This document shows, one piece after another, positions 7,656 to 13,175 of a DNA stretch of 13,175 nucleotides. Position numbers and translations under genes: made by a program. The notes beneath the pieces were generated by a model, which saw only the letters and a program-made list of their open reading frames with translations, did no database searches and was not told where the DNA came from. The stretch's first letter is position 1, and each line of letters begins with the position of its first letter. The DNA lies in contig DASXCK010000374.1 of the NCBI GenBank assembly GCA_036491235.1, positions 1-13,175 on the forward strand. Reading direction: 5' to 3'. This stretch comes from JAVDCA01 sp036491235. GTDB lineage: Bacteria; Pseudomonadota; Alphaproteobacteria; Rhizobiales; Xanthobacteraceae.

Positions 7656-8132
7656 ATGTCCGAGCCCTTCTGGAAAACCAAATCCCTTGCCGAAATGACC
7701 CGCGACGAGTGGGAAAGCCTGTGCGACGGCTGCGGACGCTGCTGCCTCAACAAGCTCGAGGACGAGGAGAGCGGCAAGTTCTACTACACGGACGTCGGCT
7801 GCCGCCTGCTCGACGGCGAGACCTGCCGCTGTCACGACTACCCCAACCGCCAGGCGCTCGTGCACGACTGCGAGCAGCTCACGCCGGAAAACGTCTCGGC
7901 GCTCGGCTGGCTGCCGCCGAGTTGCGCCTACCGGCTCGTCGCCGACGGCCGCGACCTCTACTGGTGGCACCCGCTCGTCTCCGGCGATCCCGAGAGCGTG
8001 CACATCGCCGGCGTCTCGGTGCGCGGCCGCCTGCGCGGCAACGAGACCGAGATCAGCGCCGAGCAGCTCGAGGATTACGTCGTGAGCTGGCCCATCCGCC
8101 TGCCCAAGCGCGCGAAAGAGCCGAAGACGTAA
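7656..8132 (+). CDS. YcgN/UPF0260-family cysteine-cluster protein
   Basis: This gene encodes 158 residues, close to the usual length of this widespread proteobacterial family. The N-terminal half carries C23-x2-C26-x2-C29-C30, the CxxCxxCC signature shared with the YkgJ/Fli(C)-type zinc- or iron-sulfur-binding proteins, then C49, C57, C59 and C72, and a further cysteine in LPPSCAYRL. A bound metal (zinc or an Fe-S cluster) is likely, but the function of the family is not established. There is no signal peptide; it should be cytoplasmic. The start at 7656 (MSEPFWKTKSLAEM) matches the family N-terminus as I remember it; the ribosome site is weak. It is downstream of the patatin-like gene on the same strand, separated by a palindromic repeat, and converges on a Bug gene. 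Confidence 0.88.
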   Translation: MSEPFWKTKSLAEMTRDEWESLCDGCGRCCLNKLEDEESGKFYYTDVGCRLLDGETCRCHDYPNRQALVHDCEQLTPENVSALGWLPPSCAYRLVADGRDLYWWHPLVSGDPESVHIAGVSVRGRLRGNETEISAEQLEDYVVSWPIRLPKRAKEPKT

Positions 8133-8172
8133 GAACGAAAATAAGAACGACTACGCGCATCCCCAAATTCCT

Positions 8173-8290
8173 CCTCATGGTGAGGAGCGCCGAAGGCGCG
8201 TCTCGAACCATGGGCCACGCACACAAGTCGCCCTGTCCGGATTCGCGGCCCATCCTTCGAGGCTCGCTTCGCTCGCGCCTCAGGATGAGG
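8173..8290. repeat. Dispersed palindromic repeat, class A copy 2 (between convergent YcgN-type and Bug genes)
   Basis: The left arm CCTCATGGTGAGGAGC (8173-8188) and right arm GCGCCTCAGGATGAGG (8275-8290) pair at 13 of 16 positions. Interior stretches such as CGAAGGCGCG and GGCTCGCTTCGC, plus CCATG/CATCC segments, resemble the same family as 558-668. It ends six bases before the stop codon of the Bug gene on the minus strand and lies in a convergent junction, so it may end transcripts from both sides. Confidence 0.7.
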
Positions 8291-8295
8291 CAGAG

Positions 8296-9288
8296 TTACC
8301 CCTGCTTGAGCGTAATGTGCGCGGCGCGGACCACCTCGGCCCACTTGTCGATCTCCAACGCGATGTAGGCGCCGAATTCGTCCGGCGTAAACACCATCGG
8401 CGTGGTCGCGACATCGGCCAAGCGCTTCTTCACGGTCGGATCCGCAAGACCCGCGTTGATCTCGCGATTGAGCCGCGCGATGACCGCGGGGGGCGTGCCG
8501 CGCGCAACGCCGATGCCGCACCAGGAGTTCGCGACATAGAGCGGCAGTGTCTCGCTCAGGGTCGGAACCTCGGGCAACCCCGGATAGCGCGTCTTGCCGA
8601 GCACCGCGATCGGCCGCATCGCGCCGGCGCGGATCTGCGGCAAGACGCCCGTCATCACGTCGATCGCGAGCTGCACCCGCCCGGCCATGAGATCGGTGCC
8701 GATGGCCGCTCCGCCCTTATAGGGCACGTGCACCAATTGCACGCCCGCCATCATCTGGAAGAGCTCGTTCGACACATGCGAGGACGAGCCCACGCCGAAC
8801 GAGCCGATGGTGACCTTGCCGGGATTGGCTTTCGCGTAGGTGATCAGCTCCGGCACGGTTCTGGCCGGAAACGACGGATGGGCGACCATCACGAGCGGAA
8901 AGTCGATCATCCCGGCGACCGGCGCGATGTCGCGCTTGAGGTCGAACGAAAGGTTCTTGAACAGCGCCGGATTGACCGCCGCCGAGGCCGCCACGAACAG
9001 CAGCGTATAGCCGTCCGCCGGCGACGCGAGCACGTTCTGGATCGAGATATTGGTGGATGCGCCGGGCCTGTTCTCGACAAAGACCTGCTGGCCGAGCCGC
9101 TCGCTGAGCCATGCCGCCATGATGCGCGACACGATGTCGGCCCCGCCGCCGGGCGGAAAGCCTACGACGAAGCGGATCGGCCGCGACGGATAGCTGTCGG
9201 CGAACGCCGAGCCGGACGCGGACGCGACGGCGCCTGCCCCAGCAAGCGTCAAGAACGACCGGCGATCGAAGGATGTACGAGCACGCAT
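8296..9288 (-). CDS. Bug/TctC-family solute-binding protein with Tat-type signal (copy 3)
   Basis: This gene encodes 330 residues. It starts MRARTSFDRRSFLTLAGAG, where DRRSFLTLA fits the twin-arginine export motif, followed by a hydrophobic stretch and an AFA cleavage site; unlike copy 1 it may therefore be exported folded through Tat. The Bug pattern then follows: YPSRPIRFVVGFPPGGGAD, VFVENRPGAST, DGYTLLFV, VHVPYKGGAAIG and LPEVPTLSE. The start at 9288 is preferred over the in-frame ATG at 9330 because GGGAGA lies five bases upstream and the extra residues are not signal-like. No permease gene is adjacent and the ligand is unknown. It is downstream of the pyruvate dehydrogenase cluster, separated by 245 bases holding a repeat and a promoter candidate, so it is probably its own unit. 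Confidence 0.93.
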   Translation of the reverse strand: MRARTSFDRRSFLTLAGAGAVASASGSAFADSYPSRPIRFVVGFPPGGGADIVSRIMAAWLSERLGQQVFVENRPGASTNISIQNVLASPADGYTLLFVAASAAVNPALFKNLSFDLKRDIAPVAGMIDFPLVMVAHPSFPARTVPELITYAKANPGKVTIGSFGVGSSSHVSNELFQMMAGVQLVHVPYKGGAAIGTDLMAGRVQLAIDVMTGVLPQIRAGAMRPIAVLGKTRYPGLPEVPTLSETLPLYVANSWCGIGVARGTPPAVIARLNREINAGLADPTVKKRLADVATTPMVFTPDEFGAYIALEIDKWAEVVRAAHITLKQG

Positions 9289-9362
9289 CGACGTCTCCCG
9301 TGGTCTCCAGGACGTCACTGTCAGTCGCATTCTCGCGCACGAGGAGGCCCTCGCGGCTGTAG

Positions 9363-9391
9363 ATCATAAACCGGTCCCGTTGCGCTTGAAA
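9363..9391 (-). promoter_or_regulatory. Candidate promoter for Bug copy 3
   Basis: On the minus strand, TTTCAA and TATGAT are separated by exactly 17 bases. The -10-like box matches the housekeeping consensus at five of six positions, the -35 at three of six. Transcription would begin about 70 bases before the start codon, leaving an untranslated leader with no structure I recognise. Confidence 0.35.
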
Positions 9392-9431
9392 CGCTCGATT
9401 TCGTGAGTGGCTGGTGTGCCGAGCCCACCAC

Positions 9432-9526
9432 TCGTCATGGCCGGGCTTGTCCCGGCCATCCATGTCTTGCTTACTGAATCAATGGAAGGAAAACGTGGAT
9501 GCCCGCGACAAGCGCGGGCATGACGA
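9432..9526. repeat. Paired inverted hairpin repeats, class B, downstream of lpdA
   Basis: Two 31-base units (9432-9462 and, inverted, 9496-9526) each form a 9-bp stem with the five-base loop CTTGT or its complement: ATGGCCGGG/CCCGGCCAT and ATGCCCGCG/CGCGGGCAT. The units are inverse copies differing at four positions. The element starts seven bases past the lpdA stop codon, so it may end or stabilise the transcript of the dehydrogenase cluster. I recognise the motif as a common Bradyrhizobium-type intergenic repeat (recollection). Confidence 0.8.
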
Positions 9527-9533
9527 CCGAGTC

Positions 9534-10955
9534 CTAAATATTCAGCACCCTTCCATACGCATCCAGCACCGCTTCCTTCATCATCTCGGACAGCGTCGGG
9601 TGCGGGAAGATGGTGTGCATGAGCTCTTCCTCGGTGGTCTCGAGGTTCATCGCCACCACGTAGCCCTGGATGAGCTCCGTCACCTCGGCGCCGACCATGT
9701 GGGCGCCGAGCAATTGCCCGGTCTTCTTGTCGAAGATCACCTTGACCAGTCCCTGGTCCTCGCCGAGCGCGATGGCCTTGCCGTTGCCGACGAACGGGAA
9801 GCGGCCGACGCGGATGTCGAGCTTTTTCTCTTTCGCGGCCTGCTCGGTCAGTCCCACCGAGGCGACCTGCGGCGAGCAGTAGGTGCAGCCCGGGATCATC
9901 AGCTTGTTCATCGGGTGCGGCTTCAGCCCTTTGATCGCCTCGACGCAGACCACGCCCTCGTGCTCGGCCTTGTGCGCGAGCATCGGCGGGCCGGCGACGT
10001 CGCCGATCGCGTAGATGCCGGGCACGTTGGTCTTGCAGTAGCCGTCGATGACGATGCAGCCGCGATCGGTCTTCACGCCGAGCTTCTCGAGACCGAGATT
10101 CTCGATATTGCCGACGACACCGACCGCCGAGATCACGCGCTCGACCTCGATCGTCTGGGTCTTGCCCTTGCCGTCGTCGATGGTGGCGACGACGCTGTCG
10201 CTCTTCTTGTCGAGCTTGGTGACTTTCGCGCCGGTCAGGATTTTGATCCCCTGCTTCTCGAAGCTCTTGCGTGCAAAAGCCTGGATCTCGGCGTCCTCGA
10301 CGGGAAGAATCTGCGGCAGCACCTCGACGACCGTGACCTCGGCGCCGAGGGTGCGGAAGAACGACGCGAACTCGATGCCGATCGCGCCCGAGCCGACGAC
10401 CAGCAGCGACTTCGGCACGCGATCCGGCACCATCGCCTCGAAATAGGTCCACACCAGCTTCTTGTCGGGCTCGAGGCCCGGCAGGACGCGCGGGCGCGCG
10501 CCGGTCGCCACGATGATGTGCTTGGCCTGATAGGTGCCCGGCCCGAGCGCCCCCTTCGGCGCCTCGGCCTGTGCCTGCTTGACCGTCACGTTGCCGGGCG
10601 CGGGGATCGAGGCCTCGCCCCAGATGACGCTCACCTTGTTCTTGCGCATCAAAAAGCCGACGCCGTCGTTGAGCCGCTTCGACACGCCGCGCGAGCGCTT
10701 CACCACCGCGGCCGCGTCGTAGCCGATATTGTCGGCCTTGAGCCCGTAGTCCTTGGCATGCTGCATGTAGTGGAAGATCTCGGCCGAGCGCAGCAGCGCC
10801 TTGGTCGGAATGCAGCCCCAGTTGAGACAGATGCCGCCCAGATAGGCCTTCTCGACGATCGCGGTCTTGAAGCCGAGCTGCGCGGCACGGATCGCCGTGA
10901 CGTAGCCGCCAGGACCGGAGCCGATGATGATGATGTCGAACGAGGTGTCGGCCAT
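9534..10955 (-). CDS. lpdA: Dihydrolipoamide dehydrogenase (E3) of the pyruvate dehydrogenase complex
   Basis: This gene encodes 473 residues, normal for the family. E3 is a cytoplasmic FAD enzyme that reoxidises dihydrolipoyl groups on E2 and passes electrons to NAD. Visible in order: FAD-binding GSGPGG (residues 12-17), the redox disulfide C43/C48 in GGICLNWGCIPTK, the NAD-binding GSGAIGIEFASFF, the second FAD motif YAIGDVAGPPMLAHKAEHEG, and the catalytic base pair H452/E457 in HPTLSE near the C-terminus. I take the ATG at 10955 (MADTSFDIIIIG); seven more in-frame codons lie upstream to an ATG at 10976, but they are not conserved in type. The ribosome site is weak (GAGAG about eight bases upstream). 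It follows the E2 gene with a gap of 134 bases filled mostly by a long inverted repeat. Confidence 0.96.
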   Translation of the reverse strand: MADTSFDIIIIGSGPGGYVTAIRAAQLGFKTAIVEKAYLGGICLNWGCIPTKALLRSAEIFHYMQHAKDYGLKADNIGYDAAAVVKRSRGVSKRLNDGVGFLMRKNKVSVIWGEASIPAPGNVTVKQAQAEAPKGALGPGTYQAKHIIVATGARPRVLPGLEPDKKLVWTYFEAMVPDRVPKSLLVVGSGAIGIEFASFFRTLGAEVTVVEVLPQILPVEDAEIQAFARKSFEKQGIKILTGAKVTKLDKKSDSVVATIDDGKGKTQTIEVERVISAVGVVGNIENLGLEKLGVKTDRGCIVIDGYCKTNVPGIYAIGDVAGPPMLAHKAEHEGVVCVEAIKGLKPHPMNKLMIPGCTYCSPQVASVGLTEQAAKEKKLDIRVGRFPFVGNGKAIALGEDQGLVKVIFDKKTGQLLGAHMVGAEVTELIQGYVVAMNLETTEEELMHTIFPHPTLSEMMKEAVLDAYGRVLNI

Positions 10956-10978
10956 TGGAGTGCTCTCAGAATTCAACC

Positions 10979-11062
10979 GTCATTGCGAGTGAAGCGAAGC
11001 AATCTCGATCAACAAATGCATGCGCAAGTGAAACGAGATTGCTTCGCTTCGCTCGCAATGAC
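10979..11062. repeat. Long inverted repeat, class C, between E2 and lpdA
   Basis: Two 29-base arms (10979-11007 and 11034-11062) are inverse copies with a single difference, which would be a G-U pair in RNA, around a 26-base loop. The arms begin GTCATTGCGAG and end CTCGCAATGAC. The element sits inside the dehydrogenase operon, with its lpdA-side arm ending 23 bases before the lpdA start codon, so the hairpin could influence lpdA translation or mRNA processing. A lone arm of the same kind lies at 957-971. Confidence 0.85.
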
Positions 11063-11089
11063 AACGTCCCTCGCAACGGCGGCAAAACC

Positions 11090-12532
11090 TCACACCAGCA
11101 TCGAGGTCGGGCTCTCGATGAAGCGCTTGATCTCGCCGATCAGCTCGGCGCCCAGCGCCCCATCGATGGCGCGGTGATCGCACGACAGCGTGATCTTCAT
11201 CTGCGTCGCGACCATCACCTTGCCGTCCTGCACCACGGCGCGCTGCTCGCCGGTGCCGACCGCCAGAATCGTCGTCTGCGGCGGGTTGATCACCGCGGTG
11301 AACTCCTCGATGCCGTACATGCCGAGGTTGGAGACCGCGCTCGCGCCGCCCTGGTATTCCTCCGGCTTGAGCCGGCGCGCCCGCGCGCGCGCGGCAAAAT
11401 CCTTCATCTCCTTGGAGATGGTGATGATCGACTTCTCGTCGACATTGCGCAGCACCGGCGTGATCAACCCGTTTGGCAGCGCGACCGCGATGCCGATGTT
11501 GGCATGGTGATGCTTGAGCATGCCGCTCTCGGTCCAGGTGACGTTGGTGTCGGGCTTGCGCACCAACGCCAGCCCAAGCGCCTTGATGACGAAGTCGTTG
11601 ACCGAGAGCTTGTAGGCCGGCTTGCCGTCGTCGCCTTTCGGCGCCGTCGAGTTGATGTCCTCGCGCGCCGCCAGCAGGCGGTCGATGGTGCATGTGACGG
11701 TCAGGTAGAAGGTCGGGATCGTGACCGTCGCTTGTTGCAGCCGCTGCGCGATGATCTTGCGCATGTTGTCATGCGGCACGACGTCGTAGGAGCCGGCCTC
11801 GTAGAAGGCGCGGATTTTTTCATCCGACAGCGGCGGCGGCGGCACCGCCACGCCGGGCGCCGCGGGAGCGGCCGGGGCGCGCAGGCCACCGCCGGCCTTC
11901 GCCTGCTCGACGTCATGCGCAACGACGCGACCATGCGGACCCGAGCCCGCAATGCGCGCGATGTCGATGTTCGCTTCCTTGGCGAGCCGCCGCGCCAACG
12001 GCGAGGCGAAGATGCGTCCGTGACTGTTGGCCTGCGGTGCCGGCGCCGGAGCACTAGCCGCACGCGGGGCGCTGCCCGCCCCCTCTCCCCGTTGGGGAGA
12101 GGGCTGGGGTGAGGGACGCTGTGCGGATGTGGATGGCGAAGCGGCAGCAGCGGATGCCGAGGTCCCTTCACCCGTCGCGTTGCGCGCGCCACCCTCTCCG
12201 CGTTGGGGAGAGGGTGAAGGAGCCGCAGCCTTCGCGGCCGGTGTTGGGGCGCCCTTCCCGGCGCCGGCCGCCGCGCTCTTCACATCCTCGCCTTCGCCGG
12301 CGAGCACCGCGATCAGCTGATTGACCGGCACGTCGGCAGTGCCTTCGGGTACGACGATCTTCGCCAGGACGCCCTCGTCGATCGCCTCGTACTCCATGGT
12401 GGCCTTGTCGGTCTCGATCTCGGCCAGGATGTCGCCGGCCTTGACCGCGTCACCCTCCTTCTTGAGCCACTTGGCGAGATTGCCCTTCTCCATCGTGGGA
12501 GAGAGCGCGGGCATGAGGATGTTGATCGGCAT
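11090..12532 (-). CDS. pdhC: Pyruvate dehydrogenase E2, dihydrolipoamide acetyltransferase
   Basis: This gene encodes 480 residues. E2 forms the core of the complex and transfers the acetyl group from its lipoyl arm to CoA. One lipoyl domain (residues 1-80) has K43 in ETDKA as the lipoylation site. A long Ala/Pro/Ser-rich linker (about 85-165) follows, then the E3/E1-binding domain (GRIFASPLARRLAKEANIDI through GPHGRVVAHDV, about 167-205), a second Ala/Pro linker, and the catalytic domain ending with active-site H453 and D457 in DHRAIDG. MPINILMPALSPTM is the classic start, though the ribosome site is poor. It lies 29 bases after the E1 beta stop, so coupled expression is likely. The first linker is odd: two palindromic elements in the DNA encode the peptide PSPQRGEG twice. 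Confidence 0.96.
   Translation of the reverse strand: MPINILMPALSPTMEKGNLAKWLKKEGDAVKAGDILAEIETDKATMEYEAIDEGVLAKIVVPEGTADVPVNQLIAVLAGEGEDVKSAAAGAGKGAPTPAAKAAAPSPSPQRGEGGARNATGEGTSASAAAASPSTSAQRPSPQPSPQRGEGAGSAPRAASAPAPAPQANSHGRIFASPLARRLAKEANIDIARIAGSGPHGRVVAHDVEQAKAGGGLRAPAAPAAPGVAVPPPPLSDEKIRAFYEAGSYDVVPHDNMRKIIAQRLQQATVTIPTFYLTVTCTIDRLLAAREDINSTAPKGDDGKPAYKLSVNDFVIKALGLALVRKPDTNVTWTESGMLKHHHANIGIAVALPNGLITPVLRNVDEKSIITISKEMKDFAARARARRLKPEEYQGGASAVSNLGMYGIEEFTAVINPPQTTILAVGTGEQRAVVQDGKVMVATQMKITLSCDHRAIDGALGAELIGEIKRFIESPTSMLV
12081..12115. repeat. In-gene palindromic repeat, class G copy 1, in E2 linker
   Basis: CCCTCTCCCC (12081-12090) and GGGGAGAGGG (12094-12103) form a perfect 10-bp stem with loop GTT, followed by CTGGGGTGAGGG. 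In the E2 frame it encodes residues about 140-151 (PSPQPSPQRGEG). The sequence looks like a typical intergenic repeat of Rhizobiales, but here it is translated. Confidence 0.75.
12191..12220. repeat. In-gene palindromic repeat, class G copy 2, in E2 linker
   Basis: ACCCTCTCC (12191-12199) and GGAGAGGGT (12207-12215) are perfect inverses around GCGTTGG. It has the same orientation as the copy at 12081-12115 and lies about 80 bases beyond it. It encodes SPSPQRGEG at residues about 106-114 of E2. One base of the central stem differs from the other copy, breaking a pair there. Confidence 0.7.
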
Positions 12533-12561
12533 GATGATGGGGCCCGATGCTGATCTGGCGG

Positions 12562-13175
12562 CTACCGGTAGGCCACGCTTTTCGCGGCCTCGACCACCTC
12601 GGCGACCGCCGGCAGCGCAAGCTTCTCCAGGTTGGCGGCGTAAGGCATCGGCACGTCCTTGCCGGACACGCGCACCACCGGCGCGTCGAGCCAATCGAAA
12701 GCGTGTTCCATGATGCGCGCCGAGATCTCGGCGCCGACGCCCGACTGCGGCCAGCCCTCTTCGACCACGACGCAGCGGCTCGTCTTCTTGATCGACTCGA
12801 CGATTGCCGCCGTGTCCATCGGCCGCAGCGTGCGCAGATCAATGACTTCGGCCGAGAGACCTTCCTTCTCGAGCTCCTCGGCGGCCTTGAGCGCGTAGCT
12901 CATGCCCATCGACCAGGCGACGAGCGTAACGTGCTCGCCCGGCCGCGCGATCTTCGCCTTGCCGATCGGCACCGTGTAGTCGTCGAGCCGCGGTACCGGC
13001 GAGGAGTGTCCGTAGAGAATCTCGTTCTCCAAAAACATCACCGGGTTGGGATAGCGGATCGCCGACTTGAGCAGGCCCTTGGCGTCGGCGGCCGTATAGG
13101 GCGCGATGACGGTCAGCCCCGGAATGTGCGAATACCAGGCCGAATAGTCCTGGCTGTGCTGCGCCGCGACCCGCG
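12562..13175 (-). CDS. pdhB: Pyruvate dehydrogenase E1 component beta subunit, C-terminal part (5' end outside window)
   Basis: This is the C-terminal 204 residues of the E1 beta chain, which with E1 alpha forms the thiamine-diphosphate decarboxylase of the complex. The frame is open to the window edge. It begins within VAAQHSQDYSAWYSHIPGL, the conserved stretch that helps form the active-site channel, then AADAKGLLKSAIRYPNPVMFLENEILYG. The C-terminal transketolase-type domain follows: VTLVAWSMGMSYALKAAEEL, AEVIDLRTLRPMD, VVVEEGWPQSGVGAEI, and the end ALPAVAEVVEAAKSVAYR. The E2 gene begins 29 bases after its stop codon. E1 alpha and the operon promoter are expected just outside the window on the right. 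Confidence 0.96.
   Translation of the reverse strand, partial: RVAAQHSQDYSAWYSHIPGLTVIAPYTAADAKGLLKSAIRYPNPVMFLENEILYGHSSPVPRLDDYTVPIGKAKIARPGEHVTLVAWSMGMSYALKAAEELEKEGLSAEVIDLRTLRPMDTAAIVESIKKTSRCVVVEEGWPQSGVGAEISARIMEHAFDWLDAPVVRVSGKDVPMPYAANLEKLALPAVAEVVEAAKSVAYR

Noticed and set aside
5079..8132. Patatin-like gene plus cysteine-cluster gene as an anti-phage system of the CBASS type
   Set aside because: CBASS patatin effectors are much shorter and sit beside a nucleotide cyclase; no cyclase, sensor or other defence gene is present, and the neighbours are housekeeping or uptake genes.
9414..11177. Open frame of 587 codons on the plus strand, opposite lpdA
   Set aside because: The same antisense artefact. 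It crosses two palindromic repeats and has low-complexity Asp/His/Arg/Leu content, whereas lpdA motifs on the minus strand are unambiguous.
12081..12220. Repeated palindromes as a possible CRISPR or tandem array
   Set aside because: Only two copies are present, they are translated within E2, and there is no regular spacer pattern or cas gene.
12533..12694. N-terminal extension of E2
   Set aside because: It overlaps the E1 beta gene and encodes an Arg/Gly-rich stretch unrelated to lipoyl domains; MPINILMPALSPTM is the family start.

Overview
The window is GC-rich DNA from an alphaproteobacterium, most likely a member of the Rhizobiales in the Bradyrhizobium/Xanthobacteraceae neighbourhood. 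This is inferred from the codon use, the style of the pyruvate dehydrogenase proteins, the stand-alone Bug-type solute-binding proteins, and many short palindromic repeats of kinds I associate with those genomes. It reads as ordinary chromosome. I see no tRNA or rRNA gene, transposase, integrase, phage gene or CRISPR array. No gene-free gap exceeds about 245 bases.

Layout, left to right. (1) The 3' end of uvrA (+, 1-534) converges on a small secreted PsiF-repeat protein (-, 696-908). (2) A block of minus-strand genes follows: a membrane-anchored TPR protein (1071-1883), two tandem Bug/TctC-type periplasmic binding proteins (1948-2928 and 2958-3935), and a secreted S1/P1-type zinc nuclease (4129-4974). 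(3) The nuclease is divergent from a plus-strand pair: a large patatin-like protein (5079-7574) and a YcgN/UPF0260 cysteine-cluster protein (7656-8132). (4) These converge on a third Bug protein (-, 8296-9288). (5) The right end is the minus-strand pyruvate dehydrogenase cluster, in transcription order E1 beta (partial, 12562-13175), E2 (11090-12532) and dihydrolipoamide dehydrogenase (9534-10955).

How the genes relate. E1 beta, E2 and E3 build one complex that converts pyruvate to acetyl-CoA. The three Bug proteins are extracytoplasmic ligand-binding proteins, and no tripartite tricarboxylate permease (TctA/TctB) lies beside them. The nuclease and the patatin-like protein share a 104-bp divergent control region; any functional link between them is speculation.

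The most distinctive feature is the density of palindromic elements: at least six structural classes in 13 kb, filling most intergenic gaps. Two related elements sit at exactly the two convergent gene junctions. One element supplies the nuclease stop codon. One class is inserted twice, in frame, in the linker of the E2 gene. One pair of hairpins differs only by two compensatory base-pair swaps. No complete new defence or biosynthetic system is visible; these repeat-gene relationships are the most interesting observations.
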